Shown: piece after piece, positions 27,988 through 36,123 of the stretch
Layout of the letters: each line of letters opens with the position of its first letter
Position numbering within the stretch: position 1 is the stretch's first letter
From: Pedobacter zeaxanthinifaciens
GTDB lineage: Bacteria; Bacteroidota; Bacteroidia; Sphingobacteriales; Sphingobacteriaceae
Assembly (NCBI RefSeq): GCF_003313335.1
Contig: NZ_QMHP01000006.1
Span: forward strand, 62,001-126,000
Direction: 5' to 3'
Length of the DNA: 64,000 nt
Translations under genes and position numbers: made by a program
Notes under the pieces: model-generated
Seen by the model: only the letters and a program-made list of their open reading frames with translations
Told to the model about the DNA's origin: nothing
Databases searched by the model: none

Positions 27988-28018
27988 AAGGGATGGCGTA
28001 AAAAGTCATCCCTTTTTT
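27988..28018 (+). terminator. Rho-independent terminator after the zinc peptidase gene
   Basis: AAGGGATG (27988-27995) pairs with CATCCCTT (28007-28014) over an 11-nt loop, with six T at 28013-28018. Confidence 0.9.
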
Positions 28019-28090
28019 ATTTAAATCGTTTTTAAAAAACACATTTTAGAGGGAAGATATTAACTTAGCAAATACGAACCTAAACTCGAA

Positions 28091-28381
28091 ATGAAAAATA
28101 TCATTAATCAACTATTTGAAATTGAAGCAAAACTTAACGGCGATATTGCTAAATCAGTGCAACGAAATTTTGAGCGCTTATATCACGAATTGCAGCGAAT
28201 GGGTTATAAAGTAGTTAATCCTTTAGGCCAAAAATATGATGAACGCGACATATCCATTGAAGCTAATGTGCTAACCAATAGCAACAATGCTAAAATAGTT
28301 AAGGTGCTGAAACCTGCTATTTATCAAAAAATAGATGAAACATACACTTTAGTTCAAAAAGCCATCGTAATTGCCGAGTAA
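28091..28381 (+). CDS. Small protein resembling the GrpE C-terminal domain
   Basis: A 96-residue soluble protein. The first 45 residues are predicted helical; the second half, with NPLGQKYDERDISIEANV and then VKVLKPAIYQ and TLVQKAIVIAE, resembles the beta-domain of GrpE, where a turn of the type V-x-KPGY-x-V-x-RPA-x-V-V-V-AE ends the protein. This likeness is from reading by eye. It lies 2 bases before a divergent Hsp70 gene, which supports a role as a dedicated nucleotide-exchange or partner factor. A full GrpE is about twice as long; the long dimerisation helix would be missing. Confidence 0.6.
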   Translation: MKNIINQLFEIEAKLNGDIAKSVQRNFERLYHELQRMGYKVVNPLGQKYDERDISIEANVLTNSNNAKIVKVLKPAIYQKIDETYTLVQKAIVIAE

Positions 28382-28383
28382 AC

Positions 28384-30861
28384 ATGAATAACATTGATTT
28401 TGGGATAGATTTGGGCACAACTAACTCTGGTATTGGAAAATTTCAGAATGGAAAGGTGCAGGTTTTTAAAAATCCGGTTGGGTTTAAGGAAACTTTGCCA
28501 TCAGTGGTTGCTTATAGAAATGATAGAATTTTGATTGGGGACAAAGCTAGAGAGTTTATCAAAACACAACCAAATCATGTTTTTTCTTCATTTAAAAGAA
28601 AAATGGGGAGTGATTTCGTCTATCAGTTGCCCCACATGGATGAGCAGAAAACACCAATTGATTTTTCTACATTGATATTGAAAGAATTGATGAATTTTAC
28701 TGCTGATGAGCGGCCAAAAGCAGCTGTAATTACTATCCCGGCGTCTTTCGATACAATACAATCAAACGCGACTAAAACGGCTGGTTACAATGCTGGATTA
28801 AAAGAGGTGGTATTGCTACAGGAACCCATTGCAGCATGCTTAGCCTACGCAAATACACAAAATTTAGACATTAATGAACAAAAGAAATGGTTAGTTTACG
28901 ACTTTGGAGGAGGAACTTTTGATGTTGCTTTAGTTAAAATAAATGATAGAGAGCTGAAAATCATCGATCACGAGGGGAATAACTTTCTAGGTGGAGTTGA
29001 CATTGATCAGTTAATGGTAGAGCAGCTTTTTTGTCCACAACTGGAAAAAATACTTGGCGAAGACGGCCTTTGGAAACGAATGGTGGGCAGCGAAGATCTT
29101 GCTTATCAAAAGATGTTTATGGAATTGGCCTACAAAGCCGAAGAGGCTAAAAAAGAACTTTCTATTAACGAAGAGTCTTTTGTGGAGATGGAAATTAGTG
29201 GAGATTTCATAGAAATGAAGGTTACAAGACAGCAATTTAACGACTTAATTAAGCCAAAGGTTGATGAAACTATAAAGCTTACACAATCATTGCTGGAAAA
29301 AAACCAAATTAGTAATCAGGAAATAGATAGAATTATTCTAGTTGGTGGTACAACTTATATTCCTTACATCAAAAAAAGTTTAGCCGATACTTTTCATTGT
29401 TATGTTGATAATACGATTGATCCAACCACGGCAATTATTGTGGGTGCTGCCTATTTTGCTGGCACAAAGGCTGTGGAAGAAAAAGCACAAAATGAGGAAG
29501 TTAGCGTCCCAGAAATTACACAACTAAAAGAAGTAAAATTAGTTTACGAAATCAATTCACAGGATAATGAGGAGCTGCTAACTGGTTTGGTAGCTGGCGA
29601 GTTTTCGGGCTATTATCGTATCACACGTTTAGATGGTGGATTTGATACGGGTATGATGCCTTTCCACACCCGGTTTAATGAGTTTTTGAAGCTGCTACCG
29701 AAGTCTATCAATTACTTTAATGTTAAAATTTTTGATAAGCTACAGCACCTGGTTTTTGAAAAAGGGCAGGTTGCAATTAATCACGGGGTGTATAATATTT
29801 CTGGCCAACCATTGCCTAACGATATTTGTATTGAGGTTGATGATACCGTAGGCTCTACCTTTCTGGAAAAGATTTTTAAAAAGAATGAAATCCTTCCACT
29901 TTCAAAAACAGTATATAAAACAATCTCCAAAACAATTTTAAAAGGCACTGATGATCAGTTGATTATCAACGTGGTGGAAGGTAATGCGGCAACATCACCA
30001 GCAAGTAATTTGTGTATTGGTTATTTGGAAATAGCGGCCTCTAAACTAAGCGCCAATTTATTAAAAGGCACTGATATTGAACTTAAGTTTGAAATTAGCG
30101 AATCAAGAGATTTAACCATAAGCCTGTTTATTGATGCAATAGGTTTGGAATTGGAAGAGGTTTTTAACGCTTCGGCAAGAAATGTATCGCTGGAGAAAAT
30201 TAAAACAGAATTGAACAATGCGCTAAACCAAATTGACTGGGAAATAGAAGATTTTAGTTACAAAGGTTTGGACGATGTTATGGAGCAGCTTAATGTCATT
30301 AGGATGGAGATTATTGAGCTAATGCGTGAATTGATTGAGGCAGAAGATGACTTGGTGACGGACAAAATTTTCAATATCGACGAAAGAAAAAGGAAGGTTT
30401 TCCAAGCATTTGACCAGCAGGTAAGAGGTAAAAATTTGTTGGAAGAAATAGAGGAGTATCAGTTGTATAAGCAGCAAATTAAAGAAGAGCTTTTGCTACA
30501 TCCCAATCCGAAAATAGATAGGATGTTTCAAATCATTATCAAAAATGAGCAGGTGTTTTTAAATTCTGATCAAATATCAGTAGTTAGATCTAAAATTAAA
30601 GAATTAAAGCGTTTAGCTAGGGAACTATATTACCAGCATGACGAAGCTTACATTGATTTGTTTTACGATTATGCACACTTATCCGTTACCGATTATGAAA
30701 ATGAAACTCAAGCTAAAAAACTAATTAGTAAAGGAGAGGATGCCGTAGAAAAAAGAAATTTTCAGGAGCTTAAGTCTATTATTTCCTCTTTATACAATTT
30801 ACTGAAGGTAAAACCTAAAGACTATTTAGAAGATCAAAATGGCACATTAGGCTTGAGATAA
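28384..30861 (+). CDS. Divergent Hsp70 family protein
   Basis: An 825-residue protein. Residues 1-370 form a full Hsp70/actin-fold ATPase domain: phosphate-1 GIDLGTTNSG (7-16), connect-1/phosphate-2 VYDFGGGTFDV (171-181) and adenosine motif VGGTTYIP (320-327). Residues about 385-600 may include a weak substrate-binding beta-domain. From 600 to 815 the sequence is helical and highly charged, longer than the lid of DnaK. The DnaK interdomain linker and EEVD-like tail are not recognisable. It therefore looks like a specialised Hsp70 rather than housekeeping DnaK. It is coupled to the small GrpE-like gene (2-base gap) and faces the unknown membrane protein gene across 7 bases. Confidence 0.88.
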   Translation: MNNIDFGIDLGTTNSGIGKFQNGKVQVFKNPVGFKETLPSVVAYRNDRILIGDKAREFIKTQPNHVFSSFKRKMGSDFVYQLPHMDEQKTPIDFSTLILKELMNFTADERPKAAVITIPASFDTIQSNATKTAGYNAGLKEVVLLQEPIAACLAYANTQNLDINEQKKWLVYDFGGGTFDVALVKINDRELKIIDHEGNNFLGGVDIDQLMVEQLFCPQLEKILGEDGLWKRMVGSEDLAYQKMFMELAYKAEEAKKELSINEESFVEMEISGDFIEMKVTRQQFNDLIKPKVDETIKLTQSLLEKNQISNQEIDRIILVGGTTYIPYIKKSLADTFHCYVDNTIDPTTAIIVGAAYFAGTKAVEEKAQNEEVSVPEITQLKEVKLVYEINSQDNEELLTGLVAGEFSGYYRITRLDGGFDTGMMPFHTRFNEFLKLLPKSINYFNVKIFDKLQHLVFEKGQVAINHGVYNISGQPLPNDICIEVDDTVGSTFLEKIFKKNEILPLSKTVYKTISKTILKGTDDQLIINVVEGNAATSPASNLCIGYLEIAASKLSANLLKGTDIELKFEISESRDLTISLFIDAIGLELEEVFNASARNVSLEKIKTELNNALNQIDWEIEDFSYKGLDDVMEQLNVIRMEIIELMRELIEAEDDLVTDKIFNIDERKRKVFQAFDQQVRGKNLLEEIEEYQLYKQQIKEELLLHPNPKIDRMFQIIIKNEQVFLNSDQISVVRSKIKELKRLARELYYQHDEAYIDLFYDYAHLSVTDYENETQAKKLISKGEDAVEKRNFQELKSIISSLYNLLKVKPKDYLEDQNGTLGLR

Positions 30862-30868
30862 AAGAAAT

Positions 30869-31777
30869 TTATTTACTGCGTAAAGCGTAAATTAACCGGC
30901 CTACAACCACAGCAACCCACACACCTCCACCAGTGCCACCAGGTAAAAAAACCAAGCAACCTGCGGCTACTAAAAAAGCAACAATGCCAATGATAATATT
31001 GGTAGTGGTCCAAGGGCTGGAGGAGTGATCTACGGCAGGATAAATCCAACTGTAGGCGATATCTCTATTGCTGGATAATGTATTGGATAGATCTTCCGAA
31101 AAAGCAGTATAAAAGGTAGCTGCGTAAAGTGTTCTACCAAAGGCGGCCTTGTCTCTCAGCTCCTTACGTTGAACTTCGGCAATAATATTATTGATATTCA
31201 GTAAATCTTCTTCAAAATAATAGCCGTCCATGTCGCTTAGCAACGAAAAGTAAGCGCTATCTTCTGCATAAGGGTTTTGATTTAAAAAGAAGGTATAGCC
31301 CCCTCTTCTAAGTGCATCGATAATGGCACGGTTTTTTAAAACGAAAACATCAAGTATTTCCTGAACAATATAGTCGGTAAGTAAAAAAGGATAAACTTTA
31401 AATACACTTTTTATACTAGCCCATCTATTTTTTTGAATACAGTTTTTAAGATAATTTAAAGTATTTGCTTCAAATAGTTCTCTAAATTCCTGGAAAGTTT
31501 CCTCCGGTAAATCTTCATTAAAAGGAGCTAAATTAATGGCCTCTCCATCGCCCTTAATTATTTTTTCAATGTTTTTATGACGAAAAAAAGGGAGGAATTT
31601 TGACCCATAACTTTTCAGGAAGTCGATTAATTTCTCAATGTCGTTTACATTGAAATCTACACTTAATTTTGCCTCAGTTTTTAATATTTTCTCAACCTTG
31701 ATTAAATCTTGTTGATTATCAAAGTTAAGGCCAGGCAGCTGTTTTTCAGCAAATTGGAGGTAATGGAGCTGTATCAT
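30869..31777 (-). CDS. Unknown protein with C-terminal membrane hairpin
   Basis: A 302-residue protein without signal peptide. Residues 1-250 are soluble and mostly helical, with Phe/Tyr-rich stretches; the C-terminal 45 residues contain two hydrophobic helices (about 258-277 and 283-298) separated by a Gly-rich turn, GGTGGGVW. This tail-anchored layout would leave the large domain in the cytoplasm. No family was recognised. It ends 7 bases from the end of the Hsp70 gene, in convergent orientation, which may indicate a functional unit or simple gene packing. A -7 box, TAGCTTTG on the minus strand, lies 13 bases before the ATG. Confidence 0.75.
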   Translation of the reverse strand: MIQLHYLQFAEKQLPGLNFDNQQDLIKVEKILKTEAKLSVDFNVNDIEKLIDFLKSYGSKFLPFFRHKNIEKIIKGDGEAINLAPFNEDLPEETFQEFRELFEANTLNYLKNCIQKNRWASIKSVFKVYPFLLTDYIVQEILDVFVLKNRAIIDALRRGGYTFFLNQNPYAEDSAYFSLLSDMDGYYFEEDLLNINNIIAEVQRKELRDKAAFGRTLYAATFYTAFSEDLSNTLSSNRDIAYSWIYPAVDHSSSPWTTTNIIIGIVAFLVAAGCLVFLPGGTGGGVWVAVVVGRLIYALRSK

Positions 31778-31790
31778 TTAAATTAAATCG

Positions 31791-31798
31791 CAAAGCTA
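31791..31798 (-). promoter_or_regulatory. -7 box of the unknown membrane protein gene
   Basis: On the minus strand this reads TAGCTTTG, an exact TAnnTTTG, 13 bases before the start codon at 31777. Confidence 0.5.
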
Positions 31799-31865
31799 TT
31801 ATACCAAAATCTTTTCAATAGATATTAGTAAAGCTTGAAATTTAAATGCTTGAGGGAATAAAATC

Positions 31866-32252
31866 TTAATTTAAACGATATGGAGTGATTAGCTCAAATT
31901 TTGGAATATCAACTAAAAATTCTCTATCATCAATACTTCTCTGCATCAAAAACCTTCCGCTCATGGTACCAATGTCCGATTTTAAGTTACATCCAGATAC
32001 ATAAGTGTAGCTTTCGCCGGGCGTTATAATAGGCTGTACACCTACTACTCCTTCTCCCTCTACTTCTCTTATTGTACCGTTTGAATCGAAAATAAACCAT
32101 TGCCTACGCATTAGCTGAATTTCGTACTCCGTTAAGTTTTGTATATGGATACGATAGGCAAACATGAAGTGTCCGTTAGCGGGATTAGAGTGCTCGTCTT
32201 GATAAATAGTATCAACCGAGATTTTCACACCTTGTGTAATTGTTGTAACCAT
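31866..32252 (-). CDS. apaG: ApaG domain protein
   Basis: A 128-residue protein made of one ApaG/DUF525 domain, an Ig-like beta-sandwich. Seen: ITQGVKISVDTIYQDEHSNP, FAYRIHIQNL, LMRRQWFIFDSNG, VEGEGVVGVQPIITPGESYTYVSG and GTMSGRFLMQR, all family hallmarks. ApaG influences Co2+/Mg2+ homeostasis in Enterobacteria, and related domains bind pyrophosphate compounds or act in F-box proteins; its role here is unknown. The ATG at 32252 is chosen because the family sequence starts there, while the longer frame adds ten unlikely residues. It follows dusB on the same strand after 33 bases. Confidence 0.93.
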   Translation of the reverse strand: MVTTITQGVKISVDTIYQDEHSNPANGHFMFAYRIHIQNLTEYEIQLMRRQWFIFDSNGTIREVEGEGVVGVQPIITPGESYTYVSGCNLKSDIGTMSGRFLMQRSIDDREFLVDIPKFELITPYRLN

Positions 32253-32285
32253 CGTTGTAAGTTTATTGAAAAAAACACACAATAA

Positions 32286-33293
32286 TTAAGCCAATTCTGT
32301 AAGCGGCTGTACATTCACGTATTTATCGGCAATTTCTTCCAACAAAGCGTAAATTATTTCTATGTTTTCTTCCTGTACAAGTTGGGTGCGATAAGGTTTA
32401 AAATCAGGCAGACCTTTAAAGTAATTACTGTAATGTCTGCGCATTTCAAAAACGCCAACTTTTGGGCCTTTCCATTCAATAGATTTTGTGAAATGTGTTC
32501 TACATGCATCCACTCGTTCCTGCAAAGTTGGGCCTGCTAAACGTTCGCCAGTTTCAAAAAAATGCTTTATTTCCCTAAATATCCAAGGATAACCAATGGC
32601 TGCCCGTCCAATCATCATACCATCTACGCCGTACTCCAAACGCCAATTGGCTGCTTTTTCGGGGCTATCAATATCACCATTACCGAAGATTGGAATCTTG
32701 ATTCGAGGGTTCCGTTTTACCTCTCTGATAAGCGTCCAATCCGCCTCTCCCTTATACAATTGCGCCCTTGTGCGGCCATGTATAGTTAGTGCTTGAATGC
32801 CGATATCTTGCAAACGTTCGGCAACTTCTTCAATATTTTTGGTGCTATCATCCCAGCCTAGTCGAGTTTTCACAGTAACGGGTAAGTGTGTAGCTTTTAC
32901 CACAGCTTGGGTCATTTTTACCATCTTGTCTATATCTTGCAACAGTGCAGATCCAGCACCCCTACAAGCAACATTTTTAACTGGGCAGCCGTAGTTGATG
33001 TCCATTAAATCAGGGCCGGCCATGGTAGCAATTTCAGTAGCTTCACGCATGCTTTCAATATCACTTCCAAAAATTTGGATGCCTATTGGACGCTCATATT
33101 CAAAAATATCCAGCTTTTGCCTACTTTTTGCTGCAGACCTAATTAAACCCTCCGACGAAATGAACTCCGTGTACATCATGTCTGCTCCACCTTGTTTGCA
33201 TACATAACGGAAAGGAGGATCACTCACATCTTCCATTGGAGCCAGCAATAAAGGGAACTCTCCTAAATCAATATTTCCTATCTTTACAGACAT
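32286..33293 (-). CDS. dusB: tRNA-dihydrouridine synthase DusB
   Basis: A 335-residue FMN- and NADPH-dependent enzyme reducing specific uridines in tRNA to dihydrouridine. Hallmarks are LAPMEDVSDPPFR, GIQIFGSD, DINYGCPVKNVACRGAGSALL with the catalytic Cys, VTVKTRLGWDD, IHGRTRAQLYKGEADW and IFGNGDIDSPEKA, GVDGMMIGRAAIGYPWIF. Length and order fit DusB/NifR3. It has the best promoter in the window (TTTG, 21 bases, TAACTTTG). apaG follows and is probably co-transcribed. The divergent CPBP protease starts 55 bases away. Confidence 0.95.
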   Translation of the reverse strand: MSVKIGNIDLGEFPLLLAPMEDVSDPPFRYVCKQGGADMMYTEFISSEGLIRSAAKSRQKLDIFEYERPIGIQIFGSDIESMREATEIATMAGPDLMDINYGCPVKNVACRGAGSALLQDIDKMVKMTQAVVKATHLPVTVKTRLGWDDSTKNIEEVAERLQDIGIQALTIHGRTRAQLYKGEADWTLIREVKRNPRIKIPIFGNGDIDSPEKAANWRLEYGVDGMMIGRAAIGYPWIFREIKHFFETGERLAGPTLQERVDACRTHFTKSIEWKGPKVGVFEMRRHYSNYFKGLPDFKPYRTQLVQEENIEIIYALLEEIADKYVNVQPLTELA

Positions 33294-33324
33294 TTTTCTA
33301 TCTTCAAAGCCAATTAAAACTTTG

Positions 33325-33357
33325 CAAAGTTACGCATAAAAATAAAAATGTATCAAA
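33325..33357 (-). promoter_or_regulatory. Promoter of dusB-apaG with both -33 and -7 boxes
   Basis: On the minus strand the -33 TTTG (33357-33354) is separated by 21 bases from TAACTTTG (33332-33325), an exact -7 box. The start codon lies 31 bases downstream at 33293. The -33 box falls within the first codons of the divergent CPBP gene. Confidence 0.65.
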
Positions 33358-34277
33358 ACACCACCACTAAGCCCGAGAATAGTCCGTTTTTACAAATGCT
33401 ATTTCTTCTATTGTTTGCCTTTGGAGGGGTAATTGTATTTGCATTAATTGGCATTGTAATCGTTTATTTCAACAGTGGACTCGAGGGAATAAAAGCGGCT
33501 GCAGCTAGCGACTTAAGGTACATCAACGACTTCAAGATATTATTGGTAGCGCAACAGATTGGTTTGTTTTTAACGCCAGCAGTTTTACTATCGGTTGTAG
33601 AGAGGAAGAAATTGAATGGGTTTTATGGGCTGCAGGCTCCCAAAGTTGATTTACTTTTATGGGTGGCTGTGTTATCTGTTTGTTGGATGCCGATAATGGG
33701 ATTGGCCATGGAATGGAACCAAAAAATGGCATTTCCATCTTTTTTGAAAAGCATAGAAAATTGGATGAGATTAATGGAAGACGCCGGGACCAAAACAACG
33801 GAGGCAATCTTAAAAATGAATAACCTTGGGGATTTACTCATTAACTTGTTGGTAATTGCCGTAACTCCAGCAATATGTGAAGAATTCATTTTTAGAGGAG
33901 CAGTACAGCGCACCATCTTTCGAATTAAAACCAATCCGCATATCGCCATTTGGATTTCTGCTGCAATATTTTCGGCAATACACTTTCAATTTTTTGGCTT
34001 TTTACCTAGGTTATTATTGGGTGCTGCATTTGGCTATGTTTACTACTGGACGGGAAGCATTTGGTACGCTGTTTTTGCACACTTTTTAAATAATGCGTAT
34101 GCTGTTTGTGTAGCTTATTATCTGCAAATGCACAATCAATCATACACAAATGCCGATGAAATGAATTTGCCTTTTTATGGCTATCTTATTAGTGCTGCAT
34201 TAACTTTTGCTTTATTTAGCGTAGTAAGGAAAACAAGCTCGGCAAAGCGCCAGACGACAATAGAAAACAATTATTAA
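33348..34277 (+). CDS. CPBP family intramembrane metalloprotease
   Basis: A 309-residue polytopic membrane protein with about eight hydrophobic segments. The CPBP/Abi motifs are complete: E178-E179-x3-R183 (CEEFIFRGA), FSAIHFQFFGFLPR with His near 212, and FAHFLNNAY with His near 246. These residues form the metal site of CAAX-processing-type glutamic/metallo endopeptidases. In bacteria family members process peptides or act in envelope maintenance; the substrate is unknown. Followed 45 bases later by cdsA on the same strand. Confidence 0.9.
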   Translation: MYQNTTTKPENSPFLQMLFLLLFAFGGVIVFALIGIVIVYFNSGLEGIKAAAASDLRYINDFKILLVAQQIGLFLTPAVLLSVVERKKLNGFYGLQAPKVDLLLWVAVLSVCWMPIMGLAMEWNQKMAFPSFLKSIENWMRLMEDAGTKTTEAILKMNNLGDLLINLLVIAVTPAICEEFIFRGAVQRTIFRIKTNPHIAIWISAAIFSAIHFQFFGFLPRLLLGAAFGYVYYWTGSIWYAVFAHFLNNAYAVCVAYYLQMHNQSYTNADEMNLPFYGYLISAALTFALFSVVRKTSSAKRQTTIENNY

Positions 34278-34322
34278 TCACTCAAAACATAGCTTTAGTG
34301 GCTATGATATTCAAATCTAAAC

Positions 34323-35132
34323 ATGAAGACAAGAGCTATTACCGCCTTCTTTTTCACCATAGTAATGCTGGGTTCCATCTTATTGGGCGCTTATACCTTT
34401 ACCACTTTTTACTTATTGTTGAGCTTGGTAGCCTTACTGGAGTTTTATAAGATGGTGAAAATAGGAGGCATACGCCCGCACCGCAATATTGGCGTTGGTG
34501 TAGCCGCACTTATTTTTTTAACTACTGCCGCTTTCCACTTTTTTAGGTTCGAATTAAAATATCTGTTATTGGTAATCCCTTTGGTTTTCTCAGTTTTTAT
34601 TGCAGAATTGTACAAGAAAAATAAAATACCATTTGCCAACATTTCCTACACATTTGTAGGCTTTATCTACATTACAATACCATTTTGCTTTTTCTATTCG
34701 CTAGGCTTTTTAATCAACTTCGAGAATTATAGCTACCACTTTCCCTTGGCATTTTTACTGATGTTATGGGCCAATGATACCGGCGCATATTTGTTTGGAA
34801 TGAAATTGGGAAAGCGTAAGCTATTTGAAAGACATTCGCCAAAAAAATCATGGGAAGGCTTTTTTGGTGGGGTATTCACTAGTTTAGTGGTGGCCCTATT
34901 AATTTCATTTGCTTTTACAGATGTTCAACCCGTTGTTTGGGCTGGCATGGCGGCCATCATCTCTTGTTTTGGAACCTTGGGAGATTTGGTAGAATCTATG
35001 CTGAAGCGTAGTTTGGATGTTAAGGATTCAGGTAGTTTTTTACCAGGGCACGGTGGATTTTTAGACCGCTTCGACGGACTGCTCATTGCAGCACCAATTG
35101 TATACGTTTATTTGTATTTGTTGATATACTAG
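34323..35132 (+). CDS. cdsA: Phosphatidate cytidylyltransferase CdsA
   Basis: A 269-residue integral membrane enzyme making CDP-diacylglycerol from phosphatidate and CTP, the branch point of phospholipid synthesis. About seven transmembrane helices are seen. SPKKSWEGFFGG and the full PROSITE-type signature ending SLDVKDSGSFLPGHGG then FLDRFD (residues about 228-250) are present. Length is typical. It is probably co-transcribed with the CPBP protease gene. A short unknown gene on the opposite strand ends 11 bases downstream. Confidence 0.96.
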   Translation: MKTRAITAFFFTIVMLGSILLGAYTFTTFYLLLSLVALLEFYKMVKIGGIRPHRNIGVGVAALIFLTTAAFHFFRFELKYLLLVIPLVFSVFIAELYKKNKIPFANISYTFVGFIYITIPFCFFYSLGFLINFENYSYHFPLAFLLMLWANDTGAYLFGMKLGKRKLFERHSPKKSWEGFFGGVFTSLVVALLISFAFTDVQPVVWAGMAAIISCFGTLGDLVESMLKRSLDVKDSGSFLPGHGGFLDRFDGLLIAAPIVYVYLYLLIY

Positions 35133-35143
35133 TGTAGAATTTA

Positions 35144-35389
35144 CTAAGCGTTTCGCTTTTTCAACTCCTCGTTTACTTTTTTTAGCTGTGCCGAAAATAT
35201 AATCACAAGAGGTAAGAAACTAACGGGAGTTACAGTTAACGCACTAAAGCCTTTCTTTGCAGTAAGAATAATTCCCGAGATCAGCATAAGCAACATTGAA
35301 ACAAATAATGCAATAGTTGCTACTTTGAGTGTTTTGGCTTTTTTATGAAGTTCTTCTGTAGAGAGCTGGGTTAAGTTTTCTTCTTTCAT
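35144..35389 (-). CDS. Small two-helix membrane protein
   Basis: An 81-residue protein with a charged N-terminal helix (TQLSTEELHKKAKTLK), two transmembrane helices at about residues 23-45 and 50-70, and a basic tail. The LSTEEL-helix start is common in short Bacteroidetes membrane proteins, some carrying misleading redox-protein names; this one has no cysteine at all, so a disulfide function is excluded. Function is unknown. TATCTTCG, one base from a -7 box, lies 5 bases before the ATG. It is convergent with cdsA. Confidence 0.7.
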   Translation of the reverse strand: MKEENLTQLSTEELHKKAKTLKVATIALFVSMLLMLISGIILTAKKGFSALTVTPVSFLPLVIIFSAQLKKVNEELKKRNA

Positions 35390-35403
35390 TGTAACGAAGA
35401 TAG

Positions 35404-35439
35404 CAAAAAATAAAGCACCGAAATTAATTCGGTGCTTTA
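35404..35439 (-). terminator. Rho-independent terminator of the coiled-coil lipoprotein gene
   Basis: TAAAGCACCGAA (35411-35422) pairs with TTCGGTGCTTTA (35428-35439) around a 5-nt loop; on the minus strand it is followed by six T (A run 35405-35410). Confidence 0.9.
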
Positions 35440-35452
35440 AAAATTCAAACGG

Positions 35453-35884
35453 TTATTGTTTGTTTTGATCTACAAACTCAATTTGTTTGTTGAGCTTGCC
35501 TATCTTATCATCCAATTTTTCGATATCCTTCTGAAGGCTTTCGATTTTTTTATCGCTTTTTTGCAGCCGCTTATTGGCTTTTTCAACATCGTTTAATAAA
35601 CGAGCAGTTGATTTTGCATCACTAGCTGTAGATGAAGGGTCGGAAGCAGAAAAATTCGAAGTATTTCTGTCTGCCTTAGCGTTCAAATTAGCAACGTCTT
35701 TTTTCAGTTTTTCGTTAGTTATTCGTTCTTTTTCTAATTCAATTTTAAGTTCATTTCTGTCTGTATTAAGCTCTAATACCTGTTGCCTTGCCTCATACTT
35801 TTGTAGCTCAGTACTCTTTGTGGCAGAACAGGCTCCTAAAACGCTGGCAAAAAATAAGCCTGCTAAAATGATTTGTCTGTTCAT
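35453..35884 (-). CDS. Coiled-coil lipoprotein of unknown function
   Basis: A 143-residue predicted lipoprotein: signal MNRQIILAGLFFASVLGAC with the lipobox LGAC. The mature part has two heptad-rich helices (about 25-70 and 88-140) linked by a Ser/Asp/Thr-rich segment (SASDPSSTASDAKST). No enzyme motif. Such proteins may form trimers or rods between the outer membrane and the cell wall, but this is inference. It stands alone, with its own terminator. Composition matches neighbouring genes. Confidence 0.78.
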   Translation of the reverse strand: MNRQIILAGLFFASVLGACSATKSTELQKYEARQQVLELNTDRNELKIELEKERITNEKLKKDVANLNAKADRNTSNFSASDPSSTASDAKSTARLLNDVEKANKRLQKSDKKIESLQKDIEKLDDKIGKLNKQIEFVDQNKQ

Positions 35885-36090
35885 GTTTTCGTGTTTTTCT
35901 GTTTATAATGGGAATTTTGCAAAAACCAGACCACCTAAAGATTGTTGTATAATGTTAATGTCATATTGGCAAGTATCCAGCCTCAAAACACCGTATAAAT
36001 ACCTACACACGTTGTTAGATACGTTTTATTTTTCGACTTAAGCTTCTTGTAACAAATTTAATGAGGTCTATTATTGCCGTTTATCTGTCC

Positions 36091-36098
36091 TATATTTG
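36091..36098 (+). promoter_or_regulatory. -7 promoter box of the M14 carboxypeptidase gene
   Basis: TATATTTG matches TAnnTTTG exactly, 25 bases before the ATG at 36124. An ATTG at 36073-36076 is closer than an ideal -33 box. Confidence 0.55.
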
Positions 36099-36123
36099 AT
36101 TTAACCATCAAACATAAAACAAG

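Noticed and set aside
35144..35389. Redox-active disulfide protein
   Set aside because: The N-terminal helix is similar to proteins with that name, but this protein has no cysteine.
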